Made by a program: the position numbers and the translations under genes. Of a stretch of DNA of 64,000 nt, positions 17,835-25,553 are shown in pieces (position 1 is the first letter of the stretch; every line of letters begins with the position of its first letter). The notes under the pieces were generated by a model. It was not told where the DNA came from. It did no database searches and was given only the letters and a program-made list of their open reading frames with translations. The DNA is from Flavobacterium tegetincola DSM 22377 (GTDB lineage: Bacteria > Bacteroidota > Bacteroidia > Flavobacteriales > Flavobacteriaceae). The DNA is taken from the NCBI RefSeq assembly GCF_000425485.1, contig NZ_AUDN01000020.1, positions 86,941 through 150,940 of the forward strand, given 5' to 3'.

Positions 17835-19034
17835 ATGTATTTATCACAATCCAAAGTTTTATTCATGGCAGTTGCCACAGGAATTATTGTTGCTAATTTG
17901 TATTATTGTCAACCGTTAATCGTTCTAATCGCAAATGAATTTAACATCCCAGAAGCAGAAGCGGGAAGCATCACTTATTTAACGCAAGCAGGTTATGCCA
18001 TCGGGTTATTCTTAATGGTGCCTCTTGGCGATAAAGTTGAGCGTAAAAAGCAAATTTTAGTTACCACATTTGCATCAGTTCTGGCTTTAATTCTTGCTGC
18101 ACTTTCAAAAAGTTTCTTCATTCTCGAAATTGCATCCTTATTAATAGGAATAACTTCTATAGTTCCACAACTCATTTTACCGCTTGGCGCTTCGTTAAGT
18201 GCTCCTGAAAAAAGAGGAAAAGTGATCGGAACCATCATGAGTGGTTTACTCGTGGGTATTTTATTATCGCGAACCTTGAGTGGATTTGTTGGTGAAATCT
18301 GGGGCTGGCGTTCTATGTTTTGGATTGCAGCAGGCGTTTGCTTGGTCTTGTTTTTTGTAATCCGTAAACTATTTCCTGAAAATAAACCCACATTTGAGGG
18401 TTCATACGGTCAATTAATTCAATCGCTATTTACCTTAATACGAACACAACCCGTTTTGCGTGAAGCAACATTAATTAATGTGTTTAGTTTTGCACAGTTT
18501 GGCGCTTTTTGGACTACTATGGTTTTACTTTTGTCCGAAGCTCCTTTTAATTTCAACAGTGCCACGATTGGTTTATTCGGAATTGTAGGGGCTTCCGGAG
18601 CTTTAGCGGCACCATTAGTTGGGAAAATTGGTGATAAAGGAAGTTCCCGAATTGCAATTGGTTATGGTATTTTACTTATGTTTTTGAGCTTTATCGTGTT
18701 CTATTTCTCGTCAGAAAGCGTTGTTGGACTCGTGATCGGAATTATCTTAATTGATATTGGTATACAAGCCATTCACATTTCAAATCAAACGCGTGTCTAT
18801 TCCATTTTACCCGAAGCGCGAAACAGGTTGAACACCGTTTTTATGTCGTTCAGTTTTTTTGGAACAGCTTTAGGTTCTGCTTTCGGACTGTTTTTATGGA
18901 AAATAGGAGCATGGGAAGCGGTTGGTTTAGGCGGAATGGTACTTGCTGCTTTGGCATTTGCTGTATATGCGTTTACCTATAAATCAAAACGAAAACAGCA
19001 ACACGCACTTAACAATTCAGAAATTAATTTGTAA
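17835..19034 (+). CDS. MFS transporter, probable multidrug or metabolite exporter
   Basis: A 399-residue inner-membrane transporter with about 12 transmembrane helices. The start MYLSQSKVLFMAVATGI is chosen because the preceding 34 codons of open frame look non-coding and contain the -7 element. The MFS loop 2-3 motif appears as GDKVERKKQIL and is repeated in weaker form as GKIGDKGSSRIAIGYG in the second half; helix 1 holds NLYYCQPLI, typical of the YnfM/Ycx group of exporters. Substrate unknown. It lies upstream of the immunophilin gene, whose -7 element overlaps its stop codon. Confidence 0.88.
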   Translation: MYLSQSKVLFMAVATGIIVANLYYCQPLIVLIANEFNIPEAEAGSITYLTQAGYAIGLFLMVPLGDKVERKKQILVTTFASVLALILAALSKSFFILEIASLLIGITSIVPQLILPLGASLSAPEKRGKVIGTIMSGLLVGILLSRTLSGFVGEIWGWRSMFWIAAGVCLVLFFVIRKLFPENKPTFEGSYGQLIQSLFTLIRTQPVLREATLINVFSFAQFGAFWTTMVLLLSEAPFNFNSATIGLFGIVGASGALAAPLVGKIGDKGSSRIAIGYGILLMFLSFIVFYFSSESVVGLVIGIILIDIGIQAIHISNQTRVYSILPEARNRLNTVFMSFSFFGTALGSAFGLFLWKIGAWEAVGLGGMVLAALAFAVYAFTYKSKRKQQHALNNSEINL

Positions 19035-19039
19035 ATTTG
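19032..19039 (+). promoter_or_regulatory. -7 promoter element for the immunophilin gene
   Basis: TAAATTTG overlaps the TAA stop codon of the MFS gene and lies 25 bp before the immunophilin ATG, so the downstream gene can be transcribed on its own. Confidence 0.5.
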
Positions 19040-19064
19040 CCCTTTAATAAAAAAAATAAATACG

Positions 19065-19997
19065 ATGGAAAACGGAATATATGCTAAATTCAACACGCCA
19101 AAAGGTTCAATTTTAGTAAAACTTACACACGATTTGACTCCAGGAACGGTAGGGAATTTCGTGGCTTTGGCTGAAGGAAATTTAGAAAATACAGCACGTC
19201 CACAAGGACAGCCTTTTTATAACGGATTGAAATTTCACCGTGTAATTCCAGATTTTATGATTCAAGGTGGTTGTCCTCAAGGGCAAGGAACTGGAAATCC
19301 TGGTTATAAATTTGACGATGAATTTCATCCTTCTTTGAAACACGATAGACCGGGAGTTTTAGCAATGGCTAATTCAGGACCAGGAACTAATGGTTCTCAA
19401 TTTTACATCACGCACATTCCTACGGATTGGTTGGACAACAAGCATACTGTTTTTGGTCACGTTGTTGAAGGACAGGATACTGTAGATACTGTTGCTCAAG
19501 GCGATACTTTAGAGTCTGTTGAAATTGTGAGAGTAGGAGACGAAGCTCAAAAATGGAATGCTGTAGAAGCTTTTAGAACTTTTGAAGGTTCAAGAGCCAA
19601 ACGCGAAGCTGCAGAACGTGAAGCTGGAGAAGCTGCAATGGAAGAAATTGCTGCAGGTTTTGAAAAAACAGCTAGCGGTTTGCGTTATAAAATGATTAAC
19701 AAAGGAAGTGGTAAGAAAGCAGAAGTTGGTAAAACAGTTTCGGTACATTACTCAGGACAATTGCCTGATGGTAAGGTTTTTGATTCTTCTTACCCAAGAA
19801 AAAAACCAATTGAATTTCCTTTAGGAAAAGGGCATGTAATTGCAGGTTGGGACGAAGGTATTGCTCTTTTAAGTGTTGGAGATAAAGCTCGTTTTGCTAT
19901 TCCATCGCACTTGGCTTACGGTTCTGCAGGAGCAGGTGGAGCAATTCCTCCAAACGCAAACTTAATTTTTGATGTTGAATTAATGGACGTAAAATAA
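19065..19997 (+). CDS. Cyclophilin-FKBP fusion peptidyl-prolyl isomerase
   Basis: A 310-residue dual-family immunophilin that isomerises proline peptide bonds and probably acts as a folding chaperone. Residues 1-158 are a cyclophilin: FHRVIPDFMIQGG with catalytic Arg59, GSQFYIT, a Trp at 122 and KHTVFG with His127. Residues 160-202 form a charged helical linker rich in Glu, Ala and Arg. Residues 203-310 are an FKBP domain with VHYSGQLPDG, VFDSS, GWDEG (Trp262), LAYG and IPPNANLIFDVEL, so its binding pocket is intact. No signal peptide is present, so it is cytoplasmic. Fusions in this order have been reported as CFBP-type immunophilins. Confidence 0.95.
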   Translation: MENGIYAKFNTPKGSILVKLTHDLTPGTVGNFVALAEGNLENTARPQGQPFYNGLKFHRVIPDFMIQGGCPQGQGTGNPGYKFDDEFHPSLKHDRPGVLAMANSGPGTNGSQFYITHIPTDWLDNKHTVFGHVVEGQDTVDTVAQGDTLESVEIVRVGDEAQKWNAVEAFRTFEGSRAKREAAEREAGEAAMEEIAAGFEKTASGLRYKMINKGSGKKAEVGKTVSVHYSGQLPDGKVFDSSYPRKKPIEFPLGKGHVIAGWDEGIALLSVGDKARFAIPSHLAYGSAGAGGAIPPNANLIFDVELMDVK

Positions 19998-20064
19998 TTA
20001 AGAATTATGAGTTATGAATTTTGAGTGGTAAACGGTATTATCTAAGCTCAAAATTTTAAAACAC

Positions 20065-20097
20065 AAATCCCATTGCAATTTTGCATTGGGATTTTTG
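20065..20097 (+). terminator. Terminator of the immunophilin gene
   Basis: AAATCCCA/TGGGATTT (20065-20072 and 20087-20094) continue into a second short stem TGCAA/TTGCA with a T-T mismatch between, followed by TTG and a T run. Confidence 0.7.
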
Positions 20098-20112
20098 TTT
20101 TTTGTAGATTTG
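20081..20112 (+). promoter_or_regulatory. Promoter of the secreted protein gene at 20136
   Basis: TTG at 20081-20083 is followed after 21 bases by TAGATTTG (20105-20112), a full TTG-N21-TAnnTTTG match. The -33 box lies inside the upstream terminator stem, so the two signals overlap. Confidence 0.5.
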
Positions 20113-20135
20113 TAGCACTTTCAAAAAAACTCAAA

Positions 20136-20666
20136 ATGCGAATTCTCTATATCTTTTTATTTCTAGGATTTTTCTCTGCAACTGCACAACAACATTGTGG
20201 TTATGATTTTTCATCGTTCTTGGTGCTGCACATTCACGAAGATGGAAAGCCTGAGAATATTCCCAATCTAAAAGTGACTTTGATTGATTTCTTTGGAAAT
20301 GAAATGGTTAATACGGGAAATAAATACAGCTGGACTCATCGTGATGAAGTGATGACCTTTTATGAAAACTATAAAATTGACAGTAAAGGGAATAAATTAA
20401 CTGAAGATTCAACCGAAGAAAAAGTGCGTTGGTTTTTTCCTTTTTCGAAAGCTACTTATATCATTGCTACTACGAATGATTTTCCTATTGAAGGAATGCG
20501 TGCTAAAATAGAAGATGTTTCTGAAAAACCTGTTTATCAGACTCAAATTATCAATTTATTTGCTTTTAATATGTACGTTTTGTGTACGACTCAGGCAGAA
20601 AAAGCACAGCAATTTGGGGCTAGAGTGAATAAGCCGGTTAATGTGGTTTTGAAGAGGAGAGAGTAG
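20136..20666 (+). CDS. Small secreted protein of unknown function
   Basis: I do not recognise a named family. The preferred start at 20136 gives a 176-residue protein with signal peptide MRILYIFLFLGFFSATAQ; the open frame upstream to 20073 lies across a terminator and promoter and is rejected. The mature part begins QHCGYDFSSFLVLHIHEDG and reads like a single Ig-like or carboxypeptidase-regulatory-like beta-sandwich (IPNLKVTLIDFFGNEM, TYIIATTNDFP). Two cysteines (in QHCGYD and YVLCTT) could form a periplasmic disulfide. It is monocistronic. Confidence 0.7.
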   Translation: MRILYIFLFLGFFSATAQQHCGYDFSSFLVLHIHEDGKPENIPNLKVTLIDFFGNEMVNTGNKYSWTHRDEVMTFYENYKIDSKGNKLTEDSTEEKVRWFFPFSKATYIIATTNDFPIEGMRAKIEDVSEKPVYQTQIINLFAFNMYVLCTTQAEKAQQFGARVNKPVNVVLKRRE

Positions 20667-20746
20667 GATTTCTTGCGATGATTTGCAGTATTTTTCTATT
20701 TACTTTTATATGAGTTGAAAACATTTCATTTAATAAAAAAAATGGT

Positions 20747-20809
20747 CTCGCAAAGGCGCTAAGTCCCAAAGGTTGTAATGCAAATTTTGCGTCTTTGCGA
20801 CTTTGCTAG
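20747..20809. repeat. Intergenic palindromic repeat, family B, copy 2
   Basis: It starts CTCGCAAAGGCGCTAAG and ends CGACTTTGCTAG. TAAGTCCCAAAG and GCGTCTTTGCG are the reverse complements of words in copy 1 (3535-3590), so the two copies are in opposite orientation. It lies in the 226-bp gap between 20667 and 20892, where no gene was seen. Confidence 0.7.
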
Positions 20810-20892
20810 ATTAGAAGTGATATGCTAGAAGAAGAAAAGTTTAAAGTATTATGCAAATTAGGTCTCAATTTAATGATTTAAGAAACTCACCT

Positions 20893-21447
20893 TTATTTCC
20901 ATTTTATTCCACAGCCAATACTTGGTTTTTGTGGAGAAGCCAAATTCCTATTATAAATCAAGCTGTCAATCGCGTTTCTCAAGTCTGTTCCTCCGGTAGC
21001 TAAACCATTTCCAGGTCGGGAATCGTCTAATTGACCTCTGTAAATTAAGCGATTTTGAGCATCAAATAAAAAGAAATCGGGTGTACATGCAGCGTCAAAA
21101 GCTTTGGCTACTTCCTGCGTTTCATCATATAAATAAGGAAATTCCATTTTATTTCTAAAAGCAAATTCGGTCATTTCCAAAGGTCCATCTTGTGGATATT
21201 TAACAGCATCATTACTTGAAATTGCCATAATCCCAAGACCTTGAACACGGTAATCATTGGCAATCATTACAATTTCGTCGATGGCGTGAATCACAAACGG
21301 ACAATGGTTGCACATAAAGATGACCAAGGTTCCTTTACTGCCTTTTAATTCGTCGAATGAATACTGGTAGTTTGAGTTTGTGTCTTCCAATTTAAATGAA
21401 GGAGCCACCGTTCCAAGAGGTAACATGCTAGAAGGAGTTTGAGCCAT
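20893..21447 (-). CDS. Thioredoxin-like/AhpC-TSA family protein
   Basis: A 184-residue thioredoxin-fold protein. MCNHCP holds the redox pair Cys46-Cys49 at the start of the first helix, in place of the usual CGPC, and the surrounding GTLVIFMCNHCPFVI and AACTPDFFLFD segments (the latter with the cis-Pro region) are those of the AhpC/TSA-Redoxin branch. There is no signal peptide, so it acts in the cytoplasm, perhaps as a thiol-dependent reductase. Family members in this group are poorly characterised. Cys112-like 'AACTP' may be an additional redox Cys. The gene is divergent from csaA, with about 80 bp between them. Confidence 0.85.
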   Translation of the reverse strand: MAQTPSSMLPLGTVAPSFKLEDTNSNYQYSFDELKGSKGTLVIFMCNHCPFVIHAIDEIVMIANDYRVQGLGIMAISSNDAVKYPQDGPLEMTEFAFRNKMEFPYLYDETQEVAKAFDAACTPDFFLFDAQNRLIYRGQLDDSRPGNGLATGGTDLRNAIDSLIYNRNLASPQKPSIGCGIKWK

Positions 21448-21497
21448 TGTGAAATTAATTTGAAGCTAAATGTACTAAAAAAATACGGTTCGAGTTG

Positions 21498-21505
21498 TAT
21501 ATTTG
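21498..21505 (+). promoter_or_regulatory. -7 promoter element for csaA
   Basis: TATATTTG, a match to TAnnTTTG, 22 bp upstream of the csaA ATG. Confidence 0.45.
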
Positions 21506-21527
21506 AAATACTTAACGAATTTGCATT

Positions 21528-21875
21528 ATGGAAAAAAAGGATCTGATTAGTTGGCCTGATTTTGAAAAAATAGATTTACAAGTGGGAACTATTCTTGAAG
21601 TAAACGATTTTCCTACGGCTCGAAATCCCGCTTATCAATTGCATATTGATTTTGGCAGTGAAATTGGGGTTTTAAAAACTTCAGCACAAATTACCAAACG
21701 TTATTCAAAAGATGATTTACTGAATCGGCAGATTGTGGCCATTGTAAATTTCCCTAGAAAGCAAATTGGGAAGTTTATGAGTGAATGTTTGGTTTTAGGA
21801 GCGGTTGGAACAGAAGGAGATGTGGTTTTATTAAATCCGGACTTCAGAGTTAATAATGGAACTTCAATTGCATAA
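21528..21875 (+). CDS. csaA: CsaA-type tRNA-binding domain protein
   Basis: A 115-residue free-standing OB-fold protein related to the C-terminal tRNA-binding domain of methionyl-tRNA synthetase. Family marks are FEKIDLQVGTILEV near the N-terminus, NPAYQLHIDFG, LKTSAQIT, VAIVNFPRKQIGKFMSECLVLG and VVLLNPD. CsaA has been described as a chaperone-like or tRNA-binding protein; its cellular job is not settled. It has its own -7 element and is followed immediately by a strong palindromic terminator. Confidence 0.93.
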   Translation: MEKKDLISWPDFEKIDLQVGTILEVNDFPTARNPAYQLHIDFGSEIGVLKTSAQITKRYSKDDLLNRQIVAIVNFPRKQIGKFMSECLVLGAVGTEGDVVLLNPDFRVNNGTSIA

Positions 21876-21877
21876 AA

Positions 21878-21907
21878 AAGTCTGAAAATCATATGATTTT
21901 CAGACTT
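21878..21907. terminator. Bidirectional terminator between csaA and the PUR gene
   Basis: AAGTCTGAAAATCAT/ATGATTTTCAGACTT form a perfect 15-bp palindrome that begins 2 bp after the csaA stop and lies 36 bp from the stop of the convergent gene. Confidence 0.85.
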
Positions 21908-21942
21908 AATGGTGGTTTTTTGGTTTGGTTGTATGCTATTGT

Positions 21943-22326
21943 TTAAATGTCTTCAAAACGAATGTCTGTAAAACTATTTATTTTAGGTTCTGCTAAAATC
22001 GTTTCTTCTTTTTCAGAGAAAAACTCTTTTTTGTAATCTTTTTGATGGCGTTCAGAAATTACTTCTTCACCTTTATGATTTAAAACATAAGAAGTCATTT
22101 CCTCCAAAATTTCAGCGAAAGCGGTAAAATCCTCTTTGTACAAGTAAATTTTATGTTTCTTGAAATGAAAAGAACCGTCTTCCTCAGTAAATTTTTTACT
22201 TTCCGTAATGGTAATGTAATAATCATCAGCTTTTGTAGCTCTTACATCAAAAAAATACGTTCTTCGTCCTGCTCTTAAAACTTTAGAAAAAATCTCCTCT
22301 TTTTCTAACATATCATTTTCTCTCAT
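21943..22326 (-). CDS. DUF3276 PUR-alpha-like nucleic-acid-binding protein
   Basis: A 127-residue protein of the bacterial PUR (DUF3276) family. EEIFSKVLRAGRRTYFFDVRATK followed by DYYITITESKK and FKKHKIYLYKEDF is the characteristic beta-beta-beta-beta-alpha PUR repeat, which dimerises and binds single-stranded DNA or RNA. The last 40 residues are charged and probably flexible. A second ATG at 22311 (MLEKEEI) could also be the start. It lies downstream of an ABC exporter gene on the same strand with a 71-bp gap. Confidence 0.87.
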   Translation of the reverse strand: MRENDMLEKEEIFSKVLRAGRRTYFFDVRATKADDYYITITESKKFTEEDGSFHFKKHKIYLYKEDFTAFAEILEEMTSYVLNHKGEEVISERHQKDYKKEFFSEKEETILAEPKINSFTDIRFEDI

Positions 22327-22397
22327 AACGCTTCTTGTCTAAAATCTTGTTGTTATTGGTATCCAAAAATCAGAAAAAAAAGTTAAATGACCAACAA

Positions 22398-24161
22398 TTA
22401 CTGCATTTCTTTTTCAGAAAGTTGCTTGTTATAAAGTTCCTTGTAATAGCCTTCTTGGTTTAATAATTGATTATGAGAGCCTTGTTGAATGATTTGACCA
22501 TCCTCTAAAATGATGATTTTATCGGCGTTTTTAGCCGAAGAAACTCGGTGCGTTACAATAATAGTAGTTTTGTTCTTACAAAACTCTAACAGATTGTGTA
22601 AAATTTGCTCTTCAGTTTCCGTATCTACAGCCGAAAGTGAGTCGTCCAATAATAGAATTTTTGGATCTTTGATAATGGCTCGTGCAATTGAAACCCGTTG
22701 TTTCTGTCCTCCAGAAAGTGTAATTCCACGTTCACCAAGGACCGTTTCATATTTCAAATTGAAGTTGATAATATTATCATGAACTACTGCTTTTTTCGCA
22801 GCTTCATAGACTTCTTCATCTGTAGCATTTTCATTTCCAAACTTAATATTGTTCTTAATAGAATCTGAAAACAAGAAGGCGTCTTGTGGAACGACCCCGA
22901 TACTATTTCTTAAATCGAATAAATTCAGTGCTCGAATGTCTTTGCCGTCAATGGTAATTTTTCCTTTATTGACATCATAAAGTCGGCTGATTAATGAAAT
23001 AATGGTTGATTTTCCAGAGCCTGTTTTTCCAATAATTGCAAGTGTTTGACCATTTTCCAATGAAAAGCTTACATTTTTTAAAGCCACAATATCGGTGTCT
23101 TCGTAGGTAAATCCTACATTTTCAAAAGCCAACGTACCGTTTATAGGAGTGGATTCAGGATTTTTATTTTGAATTTCAGGTTCAATTTTTAAAAACTCAT
23201 TAATTCGTTTTTGTGACGCTTCTGCCTCTTGAATCATCGACGAAACCCAACCCAAAGAGGCAACGGGCCATGTAAGTAAATTGACATACAAAATAAATTC
23301 AGCAATAATTCCAATGCTGGAAATGGTGCCGTCAATGTACATCATTCCACCAAAATATATTACAACTAAATTACTCACGCCAATAAGCGCCATCATCAAG
23401 GGACCGAATATGGAATTTATTTTGGCCAATCGCATACTTTTTGCGCGACTTTCTTCTGACAATCGTTCTACGTTTACTTGCTGGTTGGCTTCCAAGGAAT
23501 AGGCTTTGATCACACGAATTCCAGAGAAAATTTCTTGGGAAAAGGTGGATAAATTAGATAGATTTTCCTGAAAAATGGTACTTCTTTTGTTGATTTCAAC
23601 GCTTAACTTGAAAATAGCATACGATAATATAGGTAATGGAAGTAACGTATATAAAGTTAATTTTGGCGATACATTATACATATAGGCAATTACAAACGTA
23701 AAGCGTATTAGTGTATTTATAGAATACATAACTGCAGGACCAACATACATGCGCACTTTTCCTACATCTTCGCTAATGCGATTCATTAAATCTCCTGTAC
23801 GGTTTTTCTTATAAAAGTTTTGGGTTAAAACTTCATAATGACGGAAGACTTCGTTTTTTAAGTCAAATTCTACCAAACGAGACATTACAATTAAGGTTTG
23901 ACGCATCAGAAATGTCAAAATTCCTGCAATAATTGTGGTGATGATAATAAGTATGATGTTTTGCAATAATTCACTTGCTACAGCGGTATTGTCAACCAAA
24001 GTATCCGCTTTCATTGATGTTTCAATAGCTTGAAAAGATTTGCTGATCAGCTTTGGTGTGAAGAGCATAAATATTTGAGCAACGATCGTAATAAGGATAC
24101 CGAACAAAAAACGATATTTATATTTTGCAAAGTATTTATTCAAAAATTGGAGTTCTTTCAT
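22398..24161 (-). CDS. ABC exporter with a degenerate Walker B (multidrug type)
   Basis: A 587-residue fused permease-ATPase of the type-1 exporter class. The membrane domain spans about residues 15-310, and the nucleotide-binding domain has Walker A GKTGSGKS (378-385), Q loop GVVPQDAF, signature LSGGQKQR (482-489) and H-loop THR. Walker B reads ILLLDDSLSAVD: the catalytic Glu is replaced by Asp at 507. This Asp is typical of the non-canonical site in heterodimeric exporters such as LmrC/BmrC, yet no partner gene lies beside it. Substrate unknown. It is divergent from the amino acid dehydrogenase. Confidence 0.92.
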   Translation of the reverse strand: MKELQFLNKYFAKYKYRFLFGILITIVAQIFMLFTPKLISKSFQAIETSMKADTLVDNTAVASELLQNIILIIITTIIAGILTFLMRQTLIVMSRLVEFDLKNEVFRHYEVLTQNFYKKNRTGDLMNRISEDVGKVRMYVGPAVMYSINTLIRFTFVIAYMYNVSPKLTLYTLLPLPILSYAIFKLSVEINKRSTIFQENLSNLSTFSQEIFSGIRVIKAYSLEANQQVNVERLSEESRAKSMRLAKINSIFGPLMMALIGVSNLVVIYFGGMMYIDGTISSIGIIAEFILYVNLLTWPVASLGWVSSMIQEAEASQKRINEFLKIEPEIQNKNPESTPINGTLAFENVGFTYEDTDIVALKNVSFSLENGQTLAIIGKTGSGKSTIISLISRLYDVNKGKITIDGKDIRALNLFDLRNSIGVVPQDAFLFSDSIKNNIKFGNENATDEEVYEAAKKAVVHDNIINFNLKYETVLGERGITLSGGQKQRVSIARAIIKDPKILLLDDSLSAVDTETEEQILHNLLEFCKNKTTIIVTHRVSSAKNADKIIILEDGQIIQQGSHNQLLNQEGYYKELYNKQLSEKEMQ

Positions 24162-24284
24162 AGGTAAGAGAATCGAAAATGATTTAGTTGAATTAAAATG
24201 TTAAAAAATTGTATAATTTTAAATTTTGATATGTTTGGCTTTCGGCTCTGAAAATTATTGTATTATTAAATATATGCAAATTTA

Positions 24285-24315
24285 TTGCAATACTTTGAAT
24301 AAAACAGTAATTTTG
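24285..24315 (+). promoter_or_regulatory. Promoter of the amino acid dehydrogenase gene
   Basis: TTG at 24285-24287, a 20-base spacer and TAATTTTG at 24308-24315 match the Bacteroidota consensus TTG-N17-23-TAnnTTTG fully. The leader to the ATG at 24364 would be about 40 bases. Confidence 0.65.
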
Positions 24316-24363
24316 CCCCGTCTTTTTAACAAAGTCATAAAAATCATTTAATAAGTCACAACT

Positions 24364-25470
24364 ATGATTACAGAAGTATTAAAACCGAGTGAGCTTCACA
24401 AAATCGATCCAGTTTTTGGACAAATGTCATTTGACAACCATGAACAAATTGTTTTTTGTAACGACAAAGATACTGGTTTAAAAGCAATAATTGGTATTCA
24501 CAATACGGTTTTGGGACCTGCCTTGGGAGGAACACGTATGTGGAATTATGCCAACGAATGGGAAGCATTAAATGATGTTTTGCGATTGTCTCGTGGAATG
24601 ACTTTTAAGTCTGCCATTTCAGGTTTAAATCTTGGTGGTGGAAAAGCCGTAATTATCGGTGATTCTAAGATAGACAAAACACCAGAGATGATCAAAAAGT
24701 TTGGTGAATATGTAAATTCTTTAAGCGGAAGATACATTACAGCGGAAGATGTTGGAACTACAACTGAAGATATGGACAATATCAAAAGTGTAACCAACTT
24801 TGTAACTGGTATTTCTGAAAGCAAAGGTGGATCAGGAAATCCTTCGCCAGTAACAGCTTACGGTGTTTACATGGGAATGAAGGCTGCAGCTAAATTCCAA
24901 TTCGGAACTGAAAACTTAAGTGGAAAGAAAATCTTGGTCCAAGGAATTGGACATGTTGGAGAAACTTTAGTAGATTATTTGACGAAAGAAGGAGCCATAG
25001 TTAAAATTACAGATTTAAATCAAATGCGTTTGCAAGAAGTGAGTAATAAATACGGTGCTACCATCTTTGGAGGTGCTGATTTATACCGTGCTGATGTAGA
25101 TATTTATTCGCCATGTGCTTTAGGTGCTACAATTAATGATGAGACTATCAATAAATTGAAAGCGAAAGTAATTGCTGGAGCGGCGAATAACCAATTGGCA
25201 AATGATGCAGTTCACGGTCAGATTTTAAGAGATAAAGGCATTACTTATGCTCCTGATTTCTTGATTAATGCAGGTGGAATTATCAATGTATATGCAGAAA
25301 TCGTAGGATACGATAGTGCAGAAGCAATGAGAAGAACAGAGAACATTTACAATACAACTTTAGAAATTTTAAATTTCGCTAAAGAAAGTAATATCACCAC
25401 GCAAGATGCAGCAATGCGTATGGCACAAAAAGTGATTGACAAAAGAAAACAAGAAAACGCATCTAAATAA
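24364..25470 (+). CDS. Leucine/valine-type amino acid dehydrogenase
   Basis: NAD-dependent oxidative deamination of a branched-chain or aromatic amino acid to its 2-oxo acid. The 368-residue protein belongs to the Glu/Leu/Phe/Val dehydrogenase superfamily, with closest pattern to leucine dehydrogenase: GPALGGTRMW, GMTFKSAISGLNLGGGK with Lys82 and Lys94, ITAEDVGTT with Asp129, and Rossmann GIGHVG (194-199). GGAND-like 'AGAANNQL' completes the coenzyme domain. It is monocistronic with a strong promoter and a perfect terminator. Leu versus Val or Phe preference is not settled by these motifs. It would feed branched-chain oxo acids to iso-fatty acid synthesis. Confidence 0.93.
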   Translation: MITEVLKPSELHKIDPVFGQMSFDNHEQIVFCNDKDTGLKAIIGIHNTVLGPALGGTRMWNYANEWEALNDVLRLSRGMTFKSAISGLNLGGGKAVIIGDSKIDKTPEMIKKFGEYVNSLSGRYITAEDVGTTTEDMDNIKSVTNFVTGISESKGGSGNPSPVTAYGVYMGMKAAAKFQFGTENLSGKKILVQGIGHVGETLVDYLTKEGAIVKITDLNQMRLQEVSNKYGATIFGGADLYRADVDIYSPCALGATINDETINKLKAKVIAGAANNQLANDAVHGQILRDKGITYAPDFLINAGGIINVYAEIVGYDSAEAMRRTENIYNTTLEILNFAKESNITTQDAAMRMAQKVIDKRKQENASK

Positions 25471-25493
25471 GAAGCAGTTTCAATATTATTATT

Positions 25494-25501
25494 TATTTTT
25501 G
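25494..25501 (+). promoter_or_regulatory. Possible -7 element in front of the terminator and nusB
   Basis: TATTTTTG matches TAnnTTTG and directly abuts the 12-bp terminator stem that starts at 25502. If it is a real promoter for nusB, the hairpin would lie at the very 5' end of the nusB transcript. Confidence 0.3.
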
Positions 25502-25529
25502 CAAAGCGAAAGAAGTCTCTTTCGCTTTG
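25502..25529 (+). terminator. Terminator of the amino acid dehydrogenase gene
   Basis: CAAAGCGAAAGA/TCTTTCGCTTTG form a perfect 12-bp stem with the 4-base loop AGTC, followed by TTAATTTTAT. It lies 31 bp after the dehydrogenase stop and 24 bp before the nusB GTG. Confidence 0.85.
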
Positions 25530-25553
25530 TTAATTTTATAAAAGTTCTTATCC

